Numbered from the stretch's first letter, positions 1-9,152 are shown. The stretch is 64,000 nt of DNA from Pseudoalteromonas sp. T1lg23B (GCF_002964665.1 NZ_PQBZ01000042.1:124001-188000), one strand, 5' to 3'. The notes: a model not told the origin generated them from the sequence alone. Translations and numbers: made by a program.

Positions 1-1
1 T

Positions 2-130
2 ACTTTAGAGCCGATAGTGCACATTAAACGCTATGTAAATGGTCATCATAGTGATAATAAACTGACTAGACACCCTAATCATCATACCTTGGTGCGCATT
101 ACTGATGTGTTACCTGCCTATCAACTATAA
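2..130 (+). CDS. C-terminal end of an unrecognised protein (5' truncated by window edge)
   Basis: An open frame runs from the first bases of the window to a TAA at 128-130 and encodes about 42 residues, rich in His, Asn and Asp, ending in VLPAYQL. It stops 12 bases before the fructokinase-like gene on the same strand, so the two probably form an operon, and this gene may act in sugar uptake or breakdown; that is inference from position only. I do not recognise the family from this fragment. Confidence 0.5.
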   Translation, partial: TLEPIVHIKRYVNGHHSDNKLTRHPNHHTLVRITDVLPAYQL

Positions 131-142
131 GAGCAATAGAAT

Positions 143-1087
143 ATGAGTGTTATCTGTTTTGGCGAAGCTTTAGTCGACTTTTTGTCAAATGGTAAAAACC
201 CCGAGTCATTCACAAAATACGCTGGCGGCGCACCTGCAAATGTCGCGGTTGCTATCGCAAAGCAAGGCGTAAAGTCTAGCTTCTGTGGTATGTTTGGCAT
301 GGATATGTTTGCAGATTTCTTACTCACTGAACTTAGCGCTCACGGAGTCAACACTCAATATTGTCGCCGTACCGATAAAGCTAAAACCGCATTGGCTTTT
401 ATATCGTTAGATGACAAAGGCGAAAGAAGCTTTAGTTTTTATCGTCCACCTGCCGCTGACTTACTATTTAGAATTGACGACTTTGACCCTGAGATTTTTG
501 TAAGCCACAAAATTATACATGTTTGCAGCAACAGCCTGGCAGAAGCAAGTATCTACAAAACTACCATTTATGCACTTAACCAAGCAAAGAAGAATGGCAT
601 TGTATGTAGTTTTGATATGAATCTTAGGCTCGACTTATGGCCATCGCAAAGACATCTGATTGAACGCGTGTGGCACGTCATTGCGTTATCAGACATTGTA
701 AAGCTATCACAAGAAGAGTTGGACTTTTTACACCAAAGCAGGCATCTAGAACATGGGCTTGATAAAACCATTGCGGCGATACTTACAGCTAATACCCAAT
801 GTCTTATTGTTACCGATGGTGCAAAGCCGATTAGATTTTTTACCAACAAAAATCAAGGCCTAGTGACACCACCACAGGTAACCGCTATTGACACAACAGC
901 CGCTGGTGACGCGTTTATCGGTGGTTTTTTAAGCCAGCTTGCAAACCAGTCCAATCCTTTACAAGCAATCGGTTGTGAGCAAACCTTAACCGCGGCTATC
1001 AGCTATGCAAGCAGGTGTGGCGCGTACGCCACAACAATAAAGGGAGCGTTTAGTTCATTGCCATGTGCTGGGCAAATCAACGATTGA
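143..1087 (+). CDS. PfkB-family sugar kinase, probably fructokinase
   Basis: A 314-residue cytoplasmic kinase of the ribokinase/PfkB fold, predicted to phosphorylate fructose or a similar sugar with ATP. It starts with the family N-terminus MSVICFGEALVDF, has the Gly-rich substrate-side segment YAGGAPANVAVA near residues 26-37, and carries the second PfkB signature DTTAAGDAFIGGF at 250-262, with Asp256 as the expected catalytic base. The usual GAGD is AAGD here, which is common in fructokinases. Length is normal for the family. It sits 12 bases behind a truncated gene and converges on ycgN. The exact sugar cannot be read from sequence; fructose is the best guess. Confidence 0.85.
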   Translation: MSVICFGEALVDFLSNGKNPESFTKYAGGAPANVAVAIAKQGVKSSFCGMFGMDMFADFLLTELSAHGVNTQYCRRTDKAKTALAFISLDDKGERSFSFYRPPAADLLFRIDDFDPEIFVSHKIIHVCSNSLAEASIYKTTIYALNQAKKNGIVCSFDMNLRLDLWPSQRHLIERVWHVIALSDIVKLSQEELDFLHQSRHLEHGLDKTIAAILTANTQCLIVTDGAKPIRFFTNKNQGLVTPPQVTAIDTTAAGDAFIGGFLSQLANQSNPLQAIGCEQTLTAAISYASRCGAYATTIKGAFSSLPCAGQIND

Positions 1088-1101
1088 ATATGATGTTACG
1101 C

Positions 1102-1608
1102 TCAATCACAGTCAAATGTAGGCCAATCGGCCACATAATGTTCAAACTCACTTTCTATATCGACGGTATTATCTTTGGTAACACGCCCTTTTACACTAAT
1201 GCCCAATTGATGCATTTTGTCTTTGCTGCCGTTATTGAGCAATGGATGCCAACTTGCAAGGCCTCTTCCTTCATGAAGACGACGGTAACTACAACTTTGA
1301 GGCATAAAGAATATATCTTTTAGATTCTCTTTGGTTAGTTTCACACAAGAAGGTACCAGTTGTTGGCGTTCACTATAACGCGTACAGCCACACGTGTTGT
1401 CGTCGATGTATTGGCACACAAGACTGGTATAGATTAAGCTTTCACCCTCGCGTAAAAAATCTGTACTTGCAAAGGCTTCATCATCTTCGTGATCACTATC
1501 AATGAAGGTATTTAAACAACATTTTCCGCAACCATCACAAATGGCTTCCCACTCTTGTTGGTTCATTTGCGCTAGCGATTTTGTTTGCCAAAATGGTTGG
1601 TTGTTCAT
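1102..1608 (-). CDS. ycgN: YcgN-family (UPF0260) cysteine-cluster protein
   Basis: A 168-residue protein of the YcgN/UPF0260 family. The signature CDGCGKCC near residues 25-32 and later cysteines, including CQYIDDNTCGC, suggest a bound Zn or Fe-S centre, as proposed for the CxxCxxCC superfamily. Its biochemical role is not established. In enterobacteria ycgN lies close to ycgL and the min genes; here it is about 13 kb from them, so the neighbourhood has been rearranged. The gene is convergent with the sugar kinase with only 14 bases between stop codons, and lies 65 bases beyond the start side of the sensor kinase stop. Confidence 0.85.
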   Translation of the reverse strand: MNNQPFWQTKSLAQMNQQEWEAICDGCGKCCLNTFIDSDHEDDEAFASTDFLREGESLIYTSLVCQYIDDNTCGCTRYSERQQLVPSCVKLTKENLKDIFFMPQSCSYRRLHEGRGLASWHPLLNNGSKDKMHQLGISVKGRVTKDNTVDIESEFEHYVADWPTFDCD

Positions 1609-1673
1609 ATTAAGTACTTCATCATTACAAGATCAACGCAAAGTCTACTTAAATCGACGCTAATTAGCAAAGA

Positions 1674-3620
1674 TCAAGCAAATTCATAGGCAAAAGATTT
1701 CGGTAGTTTAAACTCTATGGCCACGCCACCAAGCGAACTGTTGTAAGAACTGATCTCACCATGATGTGCGTCTATCAGTTTTTTACACACCGCCAGTCCC
1801 ATCCCTTTGCCACCTAAGGTGCTGTTACGCGAAGGCTCTTGTCTAAATAAAGGCTCAAACAATAACTGATGTGCTTCATAAGTTAACGGATCGCCAGAGT
1901 TTTCAATACGCACTGTTAGACTGGACTCTGTTTCAATAAAGCTCAATTGGATCTGCACTGAACGTCCACCAAATTTCAGAGCGTTAGAGATGGCCTCATC
2001 GATCACCTGTTTAATCGCCTTAGCATCAATGCTAATCGTGCTCATGCCATTGAGTGAGCAGCGCACGCTAAAACAGTGCTGATTACTGTCAATGGATTTC
2101 TCGCAACTGTCGGTAATTTGCTTGATAAAGTGAGTCAGCTTCACAGGCTCAATATTCAAACCATAATGTAGGTCCTTCGAGTCGCTGACGAGCATGAGTG
2201 TATTGATAAACTCATTAAGCTCATCGATTTTATCATGCAGTTTTTTATAAGAATCATGCACATTATCTACAATATTATGTTGCAGTGACTCAATTTGAAT
2301 TTTCATTACCGTTAAGGGCGTTCTTAATTCATGAGACAAGTCAGTAAACAGCCGTTGTTCATTTTTCTTAATTTGTTCGGTGTTCTGTAGCGACATTTGC
2401 TGTTCTTGTAACACCGTTTCATTGAGTGAATTGACTTGCTTTTGTAGATGATAAACCAACTGATATTGAACCGATTTGTGTTGTACAGCCATAGCAACGG
2501 TAAATAAACACACTTCTATCAAATAGCCCACTTTTATGTACGTAGAGATATCAAACTGCGCGAATACATTACCAAAACTAGCACCTAGAATTGCTAACAC
2601 ATTTACAAATAGCACATGATTAAACAAGCTAACGGCAAATATTCGTATGCCCGGTGCACTTTGTTTCACACACCAATAACAGGTATAGAGGAATACGGGA
2701 ATGATCAGAGAGCTGGCAAGCAGGTTATAAAAAACAGATTGTAGCCATAACGCAACAGGGACTAAAGCGCTATACACCAGCAAAGACCCTAGATAGACTT
2801 TATCTAGCGTTGGATGATGATATTTTAGCTGCAAAAAACTCCGCACAAAAAGAATATGTAAAATTGGTACAAGCACCATCAATACGATCGAGAACATGTT
2901 AGAAAAGTGACCCACTTCGGGCCAAAAATACTGGTAAGTAAACCCTGCCATATCAACCACAATGAACAAAAACATGCTTGTCCAAAGCGCATAAAACACA
3001 TTTGTTAGGTTACGATTAAAAAATAAGTTTACAACCACTATCAACAGAATTGCCAAAACAATACCCACTATGATGGCATTATTTAATACACTCATTTGCA
3101 TAGTTTGAATGAAGTGATTCGGGCTGTGAAGACGAATGTTTGCCGGAGCATTCGCGAATGTTTGATACTTAATATAGAGTGTTTTGCTCTGATTAGGTGG
3201 GATTTCAATGGGAACATACATCTGTGGATGCTTAAAGGGCCTGTCAGCAAATTTGCTTGACTCATTCAGGCGAATTATCTCATCGCCTTGGGATTGCCAA
3301 TACATTTCCAATACAGGTAAACGAGCAAAACCGAAAGACACATACCAAGTAGACTCTTGTGTTTGGTTTGTGATGTCTACCTTTGCCCACTTCCAGTAAC
3401 CCTGTGGATTAGGTTTTTGTATTGCATAGGGTTCTAGCAAATTAGGCATGGCCTGTAACTGCGTTACAGTATTGATCTGTTTACTATAGTCATGAAAAAA
3501 CAAGGCATACTTTTTTAGCTCGTATTCTTGTTGACTTGAGCTCAGCTCCAACGCTTCAGCCGTCACCAATAAACTGGTTAAGCAGTTGAGTAAAAACAAG
3601 ATGATATGACGTAACTTCAT
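1674..3620 (-). CDS. Hybrid-less sensor histidine kinase with 7TMR-DISM sensor
   Basis: A 648-residue inner-membrane sensor kinase. Order of parts: signal peptide (1-24); a periplasmic 7TMR-DISMED2-type beta domain (about 30-165); seven membrane helices (about 180-380); a coiled coil (385-420); a HisKA domain with phospho-acceptor His430 in DLSHELRTPL; and a C-terminal HATPase with the G-box GGKGMGLAVCKKL. The periplasmic domain type is thought to bind carbohydrates or related ligands. There is no receiver domain, and no response-regulator gene lies next to it, so it is an orphan in this window. Its partner and stimulus are unknown. Confidence 0.88.
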   Translation of the reverse strand: MKLRHIILFLLNCLTSLLVTAEALELSSSQQEYELKKYALFFHDYSKQINTVTQLQAMPNLLEPYAIQKPNPQGYWKWAKVDITNQTQESTWYVSFGFARLPVLEMYWQSQGDEIIRLNESSKFADRPFKHPQMYVPIEIPPNQSKTLYIKYQTFANAPANIRLHSPNHFIQTMQMSVLNNAIIVGIVLAILLIVVVNLFFNRNLTNVFYALWTSMFLFIVVDMAGFTYQYFWPEVGHFSNMFSIVLMVLVPILHILFVRSFLQLKYHHPTLDKVYLGSLLVYSALVPVALWLQSVFYNLLASSLIIPVFLYTCYWCVKQSAPGIRIFAVSLFNHVLFVNVLAILGASFGNVFAQFDISTYIKVGYLIEVCLFTVAMAVQHKSVQYQLVYHLQKQVNSLNETVLQEQQMSLQNTEQIKKNEQRLFTDLSHELRTPLTVMKIQIESLQHNIVDNVHDSYKKLHDKIDELNEFINTLMLVSDSKDLHYGLNIEPVKLTHFIKQITDSCEKSIDSNQHCFSVRCSLNGMSTISIDAKAIKQVIDEAISNALKFGGRSVQIQLSFIETESSLTVRIENSGDPLTYEAHQLLFEPLFRQEPSRNSTLGGKGMGLAVCKKLIDAHHGEISSYNSSLGGVAIEFKLPKSFAYEFA

Positions 3621-3763
3621 ACACTAGAGCAATTAAATTAGATTACGAGAAGTCTACAGAAAAAAAATGTAGTAATTATGGAGAAATGTACGTTACTTAC
3701 TATATTTTTAGGGGGAAATTAATACTAAATCACTAGCTCTAATCTGTGTGTGGCGCGCTGGGA

Positions 3764-3790
3764 TAAAAAAGGCGCGTTATTCACGCGCCT
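3764..3790 (-). terminator. Rho-independent terminator of the secreted repeat-protein gene
   Basis: On the minus strand AAGGCGCG and CGCGCCTT form a GC-rich stem (3771-3789) followed directly by TTTTTT. It lies 22 bases past the stop of the gene at 3812-5950. Confidence 0.85.
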
Positions 3791-3811
3791 TAAAATAACC
3801 TTCAAAGTTAG

Positions 3812-5950
3812 TTACTGGAACGTAACGCTTGCTGAATCTGTCGGCTGAATAGCTTGAGAGCCGTCATCATCAATAACCGTAGCAGTCACATTGTTCACAT
3901 GAGGTGAACTGGTCACTATCGCAGTAAACTGACAGCTATAGCTATCACCCGCTTGCGTAGCTGGTTGCATAACTTGTGGTACAGAACATGTTGTTGACTG
4001 AATGTTTCCTGCAACAACGGTAACATCACCAAACATATCATCCATCAACTGGGTGATAGTCAAGGCCTCAGAGTCAGAATCATTCGACACGCTAACCTGA
4101 TAAGTTACAACCGCTTGAGTGGCTGTTTTAACTAGACTTGCTGCTGGCGGCGTATTAAGAATATTTACGGTTGCATCATCAACTGCTGACACAACTTCCC
4201 CATCATCATCTAAGCCCGACACAGATACAACGTTAGTAACGGATGTATTGCCATTTCCTGCAACATAGGTGGTCAGGTTACATGAATACGATCCGCTTGG
4301 CGCAATTACTTGAGGCAGGCTACATGTGCCTTGGCCTGCTATTGATCCCAGTTTATCGTCGTCAGCTACATCTATTGTTACTGCATCAACCGAGGATGTG
4401 TTGTTAATGGTATAAGTGTAAGTAACATTTGCACCGGGCTCATCGAAAGACGACGGTGAAGCAGTTTTGATCACTTCAATACTTGATGGTGTATTGAGAA
4501 TTACCACCGTTGCCGAATCACTTGCACTTACCGCGTTTCCTTCGTCATCTGTACCAGTCGCAGTGATGGTATCAGTTTCTGAATCACCAGCGTTACCATT
4601 CACTTGAGCAGAGAATGTACAGCTATATTGAGCACCCACATTGATTACCTGTGGTACTGAACAGTCGCCTTGACCATTTAAATCACCGTGAATGTTGTCT
4701 ATCAAAGAAGTGATAGTAATAGGGTCAGAACTAGCAGCACTGGTATTATCAATCACCATCGTGAAACTCACTAATCCACCTGGTTCTGGCAATTGCGTTG
4801 GTGAAGCCGTTTTAACGAGTGTGATACTTGGTGCAGAATCAGTAATAGCGACCTGTGCCGTATCGTTTCCAGTTAGCACATTGCCATTGTCGTCTACCCC
4901 TGTAGCTGTAACAACATCAACTTCAACATCGCCTGCGTTGCCAACAATGCTGGTGGTGAATTGACAGGTGTAAGTGTCTACACCGCCTGGGTTACGGTCA
5001 TCAGCAGGGATCACCTGAGGTACGCTACAAGTCGTGCTGATAATACCATCATGACCTGCCGTTGTGATGTCGCCGTAAATGCTATCAGACAACGCGTTGA
5101 CTGTGACATTATTTGACGGGTCAATGCCAACGTTGGTCACTGTAACCGTAAAGGTCGCATTACCGCCCGGTTCAACCAAAGTGTCTGGATTAACTGATTT
5201 AGACACTAACAGCTCAGCTGGTGGAACGGCGATTGGAATATTAAAGGTATTGTCACACTTACATTTTGAAGGTGAACCAGGATACGCATCGCTTGGATTA
5301 ACACATAGTTCGTTAGCACCTGACTGACGCCAACTTGTACAATATGGTAGGTTTAGCTGGCCGTCATTATCGGGGTCAACACAGGTTGCGGTCAATGTGA
5401 AGGTCGGTGAAAGTGGGTTGAAATCAGGCTTGCTAATGTCACCACATTCATCTTGAACACCAGATGGCCCACTAGTTCCTGGGAATGGATCATTTGTACC
5501 ATCTAAATCTAGCCAAGGGGGCGAAGGTGCAAATGGCAAGGTTGAAATGCTACATTGTCCACTTTGAGCACCATCGTTATTGGGATCACCATCTGTAACA
5601 AAATAAATACCGATATCGTGACGCTCTTTAGAAGTTGTCTCGATATCAAATGTCGCGGTGAATTGCACGGTATCACCTTGATACGCACACCCATCATCTA
5701 ATATTTCCAGCTTAGGAGTGCCATCAGGATTTGATGATACTCCGGCAATTCTGACGTCGTTGGCCGTACATTGAACTGCAAACCCTGCCGTCTCTTCCAT
5801 ACACCCAGCAAACTCAGTACCTGTAGCTTGCACGGTGTTGAAGGACAAAGCACTCATTAATGCGAACGTACCTAACGCAATACGCTTTAGACCTAAGCCT
5901 AAAGTAAAGCCTTTAGGTTTGCTCTGAAAAGAACTTGAACCTTGAAACAT
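3812..5950 (-). CDS. Large secreted protein with four DUF11-like beta modules
   Basis: A 712-residue exported protein of unknown function. I place the start at 5950 because AAGGAG lies 8 bases upstream; an in-frame ATG 42 bases further up has no such site. A long signal peptide ends near TVQA (residue 42). Residues 43-245 form a Cys- and Asp-rich N-terminal domain (VDPDNDGQLNLPYC). Four Ig-like modules follow at about 246-374, 375-489, 490-603 and 604-712. The first three open with a KSVNP/KTASP...EPG motif; all contain CSVPQV(I/M) or CSLPQVI and then YxC, which probably form one disulfide per module. DUF11/CARDB-type repeats of this sort are common in large surface adhesins. No transmembrane or sorting signal is seen at the C-terminus, so it is probably released or held by another factor. 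Confidence 0.8.
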   Translation of the reverse strand: MFQGSSSFQSKPKGFTLGLGLKRIALGTFALMSALSFNTVQATGTEFAGCMEETAGFAVQCTANDVRIAGVSSNPDGTPKLEILDDGCAYQGDTVQFTATFDIETTSKERHDIGIYFVTDGDPNNDGAQSGQCSISTLPFAPSPPWLDLDGTNDPFPGTSGPSGVQDECGDISKPDFNPLSPTFTLTATCVDPDNDGQLNLPYCTSWRQSGANELCVNPSDAYPGSPSKCKCDNTFNIPIAVPPAELLVSKSVNPDTLVEPGGNATFTVTVTNVGIDPSNNVTVNALSDSIYGDITTAGHDGIISTTCSVPQVIPADDRNPGGVDTYTCQFTTSIVGNAGDVEVDVVTATGVDDNGNVLTGNDTAQVAITDSAPSITLVKTASPTQLPEPGGLVSFTMVIDNTSAASSDPITITSLIDNIHGDLNGQGDCSVPQVINVGAQYSCTFSAQVNGNAGDSETDTITATGTDDEGNAVSASDSATVVILNTPSSIEVIKTASPSSFDEPGANVTYTYTINNTSSVDAVTIDVADDDKLGSIAGQGTCSLPQVIAPSGSYSCNLTTYVAGNGNTSVTNVVSVSGLDDDGEVVSAVDDATVNILNTPPAASLVKTATQAVVTYQVSVSNDSDSEALTITQLMDDMFGDVTVVAGNIQSTTCSVPQVMQPATQAGDSYSCQFTAIVTSSPHVNNVTATVIDDDGSQAIQPTDSASVTFQ
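3815..5215 (-). repeat. Four tandem coding modules of about 115 codons
   Basis: The coding repeats inside the secreted protein gene. They share the CS(V/L)PQV motif and the phrase TATGxDDxGN with later drift, so they are old, diverged duplications rather than recent copies. The last module lacks the NPxxxxEPG opening (KTATQAVVTYQV instead). Confidence 0.75.
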
Positions 5951-5980
5951 TTTACATACTCCTTCATTTAACCATTTGTA

Positions 5981-6000
5981 TACCAGACACATATCTGGTA
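5981..6000. promoter_or_regulatory. Palindrome upstream of the secreted repeat-protein gene
   Basis: TACCAGA-CACATA-TCTGGTA is a perfect 7-bp inverted repeat with a 6-base centre, 31-50 bases upstream of the start codon at 5950. Its size and place suit an operator for a dimeric repressor or activator; no cognate protein is evident. Confidence 0.45.
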
Positions 6001-6333
6001 GCCAGCACTAATAGCAATCAAGCTGAATCGCCCGACCCTATTAAAATAATCAGCTCGCCTCTATTGAATGACAGACGCGACTACCGAACACAAAAACAAT
6101 ACTTTTGTACTAACAAACATGGCCACAGCGCCTTTCCCTTTCTGTATTACCAAAGCCATTAGATAACTTTACTTACAAAATTGGAGAAGCCCACAACATT
6201 CAGTTAGCGTTCATCTTTATAGAGCATAGATTAATACATTCCAAATACATTTTCTTTACATTTTGAACACAAGAATGAACAGTGACGCTGATAAACATAC
6301 AAAAAAATAAGATTAAAATGATGTAAACTGAAT

Positions 6334-6356
6334 AAAGTTGCCTTTTATGCAACTTT
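6334..6356. repeat. Hairpin-forming inverted repeat in the spacer
   Basis: AAAGTTGC-cttttat-GCAACTTT, perfect 8-bp arms. It is followed by GAGGGTTTT, a poor T-tract, so a terminator role is doubtful. No gene ends nearby on the plus strand. Confidence 0.35.
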
Positions 6357-6728
6357 GAGGGTTTTGCTTAATACGCTGTTTTATAACAATAATGATCTTC
6401 GTATTTACATAATTTTTATTTCGATAAACGATACGTTTAAACAACTCATTGGATGAAAGCCCCCGTTTTAGGGACAATGAAAATATTTATATTTTTGTTG
6501 ATCTAAAACATAAATTAGCACTAAAGTATTACCGCTAAAATTATAATAAGAAAATTCTTTGCAGCTTTGAGCAGGCTTTATTTCACTACAATTAACAAAA
6601 AACAACATAACCTCATGATTTTAAATGGTTATATGTAAATTAGTCCCGAGTTTAGTGATAAAATCGGATCGGTGAAATATTTCTGTAACAATCGCGTGTT
6701 TAAATCCGCGTCCTTGAAATAAAAACAT

Positions 6729-6750
6729 CATCAAATTGTCATATTTGATG
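6729..6750. promoter_or_regulatory. Inverted repeat just upstream of the Na/Pi cotransporter start
   Basis: CATCAAAT-tgtcat-ATTTGATG, perfect 8-bp arms, ending 19 bases before the ATG at 6770. It could be an operator or an mRNA hairpin close to the ribosome site. It does not match the Pho box well. Confidence 0.45.
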
Positions 6751-6769
6751 CAGGACAACGAGAAAATTT

Positions 6770-7905
6770 ATGCGAAACACCGCACACTCTGGCTTATATA
6801 AATTCTTAAACTGGGCTGCAATTGTTCTATTGGTTTACGCCGTTTTGGTTGCAGTTGGTACAGTCAGTGGTGGCTTTAAGCTTGCCTCTGGTGGCAGCGA
6901 AGGCGCCAAAGAAATATTCGCTTTTGCAACAAACCCATTTGTCGCGCTACTGTTAGGTGCACTGGCTACCGCTTTGGTGCAATCATCATCAACGGTGACC
7001 TCTGTCATTGTTGGTTTAGTTGCAGGTGGTCTGCCATTTCAATTGCAATTCCCATGGTCATGGGTGCCAATATTGGTACGACCATTACTAACACACTCGT
7101 TTCCATTGGCCACATCAGATCTAAAGAAGAGTTTCAACGTGCTTTCGCAGCATCTACAGTACACGACTTCTTCAACTTGATTGCTGTCGCTATCTTTTTA
7201 CCTTTGGAAATTATGTTTGGGATACTACAGAAGCTCGCCGCAAGTTTGTCGCACATGTTTGTTGGAGACGCCGACCTGTCACTGAAAAGCTATAACTTTA
7301 TTAAACCACTGGTTAAACCGACAGTTGGTTTGATCAAAGATGCGTTGAGCTTTTTAGATGGCAAGCTACTGGGTATTGCGATGGTAGTAGCTGGTATTGG
7401 CCTCATATTATTCTCTGTGACAGTGCTTGGTAAATTGCTTAAAAAAGCATTGGTTGGTCGAGCTAAAGACATACTTCATAGTGCTATCGGACGTGGCCCT
7501 CTAGTTGGCATCGGCTCTGGTGCAGCAGTTACGATTATGGTGCAATCGTCTTCAACAACAACAAGTTTAATGATCCCGCTAGCAGGGAGCGGTGTGTTTA
7601 CTACCCGCCAAATCTATCCATTCACCTTGGGCGCGAACATTGGTACAACGATAACAGCACTACTTGCAGCCACCTCTATCACAGGCCCTGCTGCTGAGGT
7701 TGCTTTAACCATCGCTTTGGTCCACGTTATGTTTAATGTATTAGCTGTTGCGTTGATATATGGTATTCCAGTGTTGCGCGAGCTACCTTTGAAATGTGCT
7801 GAAAAGCTAGCACAGGTTGGCGCAAATAATAAACCTGTTGCACTGGGCTATGTTCTGGGGTCCTTCTTCATTTTACCGGGCATCATCATGCTGGCCGTAA
7901 GATAA
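6770..7905 (+). pseudogene. Na/Pi cotransporter (NptA/PF02690 family), single-base frameshift
   Basis: Two overlapping frames together make one Na+/phosphate symporter of about 378 residues. The first (from 6770) covers the first PF02690 repeat to GLVAGGLP and carries the QSSSTVTSV motif. The second continues in another frame with ISIAIPMVMGANIGTTITNT and holds the second repeat with QSSSTTTS and GANIGTTIT. The switch lies at about 7033-7036, where one base appears missing: CTG CC_ ATT TCA ATT would restore the frame. The family is an inner-membrane transporter with two inverted QSSS-containing repeats. No slippery heptamer for programmed frameshifting is seen. This is either a sequencing error or a real inactivating deletion. 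The plus-strand terminator at 7928 follows. Confidence 0.8.
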
Positions 7906-7927
7906 GACAACTTATGTTTAGTCTATT

Positions 7928-7953
7928 AACGCCGCTTCATTAGCGGCGTTTTT
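7928..7953 (+). terminator. Rho-independent terminator after the Na/Pi cotransporter gene
   Basis: AACGCCGC-ttcatta-GCGGCGTT followed by TTT, 23 bases after the stop codon. Confidence 0.85.
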
Positions 7954-8063
7954 GTATTTAATTACCTAAATTACGGCCGTTAATAATTCGTTCAATTATA
8001 AAATCATGATACTTTGTCCAACCCAAATAACGGGACAATCGACTCATCGAAAAGGAAAAAAGA

Positions 8064-9008
8064 ATGAACAAACATAAGGCCTTTGGATTTGGGCTAGTAG
8101 CCGCCTGCACATCACTATGTAGCGCAAGCTTTGCGGCAAGCCTAACTGAACAGTACCCTGTACGCGATCACGTTCAGCTTAGCGATGGCACGCTTGTGTC
8201 AATGCCTTTCCATGTTTCAGGCAATCTTACTACTGCATTTCTATCAATTATCAATTCTAAGCAATCCGCTAAATTTGTTGCTAATAGTGATTTTGAACCA
8301 ATTGAAATAGAGTGTGATGGCAAAGGTACCAACCAAAGCATCGGAGTCTTGTATTTTCAAGATATTACCAGCAGTCCAGTCGGGCCATATGCTGAAACCG
8401 TCAACACGATTGCCGTTAAGCGTAAATCCGCGCCAGCGCTAGAGTTACCCTGTTTACCTGTTCATGCGAGTAATCAGGAAAAAATGACCTATTTATTGTC
8501 AGCGCAACAGCTTATGGCACAAGCAAATGCCACTAACATGCAACAGGGCTTGCCATCTGACTACGCCATGTACAATCAGGATCTTGAGCTTAACAGCCGA
8601 TTAGCGATCCGCGCTGGCATCGAAATTTGGGGCTACCCAAAGTCACTCGCTGATTTGAACTATCGAGTGAGCGAACATTATGTCGATCTACAAGTAAGTA
8701 ATATTCCCGGTTATACACCCATTATCGAGTTAAGCTACTTAAGAAAAGTTGGCATGCAAACGCCTCTATATAGTGTTGGCGACAATGTTTTACCGCAGCG
8801 TTTGCAACCAAGTAGTGACAAGCATCCACAATTATCAGGTGTTTTGAGCTCTGAATCAGGCTGGGTGCAACCTTTCATAGGATACTTCTGGGCAGGCCCA
8901 TCAAATAGTAAAACAGCCAAAGCGCTTCGTAAGACAGAGTTCTATCCCGTAGCGGTTGTTGAATATACCAATGTAACAGGTACTGCTTTACCTCTGTACA
9001 CTAAATAG
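8064..9008 (+). CDS. Exported acetoacetate-decarboxylase-family protein
   Basis: A 314-residue protein with a signal peptide (about 1-24, ending ASFA) followed by an acetoacetate decarboxylase (ADC, PF06314) fold. The best marker is EIWGYPKSLADLNYRV near residues 192-207, which aligns with the ADC segment that holds the Schiff-base lysine; only one Lys (GYPKS) is present where classical ADC has a Lys pair. Classical ADC is cytoplasmic, so export is unusual and a different substrate is likely. A ribosome site AAGGAAAAAAG precedes the ATG. It stands alone, with a hairpin after it and the cyd locus beyond. Confidence 0.75.
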   Translation: MNKHKAFGFGLVAACTSLCSASFAASLTEQYPVRDHVQLSDGTLVSMPFHVSGNLTTAFLSIINSKQSAKFVANSDFEPIEIECDGKGTNQSIGVLYFQDITSSPVGPYAETVNTIAVKRKSAPALELPCLPVHASNQEKMTYLLSAQQLMAQANATNMQQGLPSDYAMYNQDLELNSRLAIRAGIEIWGYPKSLADLNYRVSEHYVDLQVSNIPGYTPIIELSYLRKVGMQTPLYSVGDNVLPQRLQPSSDKHPQLSGVLSSESGWVQPFIGYFWAGPSNSKTAKALRKTEFYPVAVVEYTNVTGTALPLYTK

Positions 9009-9017
9009 TTGCAACCA

Positions 9018-9038
9018 GGGGCTTAAGACCTAAGCCCC
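9018..9038 (+). terminator. Hairpin after the ADC-family gene
   Basis: GGGGCTTA-agacc-TAAGCCCC, perfect 8-bp stem 10 bases after the stop codon. No T-tract follows, so it may stabilise the 3' end or be a weak terminator. Confidence 0.5.
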
Positions 9039-9124
9039 ACACCTCAGCTATATCGCTGTGGTCTAATAATTTTCAACACTTTCCTTTCATTCAAGAATAC
9101 GCTTAACCACAGAAAAAATACTGC

Positions 9125-9138
9125 TTGATCTAAATCAA
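9125..9138 (+). promoter_or_regulatory. FNR-type binding site upstream of gbsR-cydAB
   Basis: TTGATCTAAATCAA is an exact match to the FNR consensus TTGAT-N4-ATCAA. An AATAAT element at 9162-9167 would place the start of transcription near 9173, so the box would be centred close to -41.5, the position of class II FNR-activated promoters. Little resembles a -35 element, which fits activator dependence. Confidence 0.75.
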
Positions 9139-9152
9139 AGCTCTCTATATAT

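Larger units (their letters stand above)
5951..6769. other. AT-rich 819-bp intergenic spacer between divergent genes
   Basis: No convincing gene lies here; the few short open frames lack ribosome sites and family features. It must hold the promoters of the divergent secreted-protein gene and the Na/Pi cotransporter gene. Three inverted repeats inside it are listed separately (5981-6000, 6334-6356, 6729-6750). Confidence 0.6.

Noticed and set aside
6334..6356. Terminator in the 6-kb spacer
   Set aside because: A clean stem, but no gene ends upstream on that strand and the T-tract is poor; kept only as a hairpin.
6680..6760. Pho box upstream of the Na/Pi cotransporter gene
   Set aside because: CTGTAACA and TTGTCATA pieces occur, but not as two spaced repeats matching the consensus.
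7031..7060. Programmed -1 frameshift in the Na/Pi cotransporter gene
   Set aside because: No slippery heptamer or stimulatory structure is visible, and this family is not known to use frameshifting.
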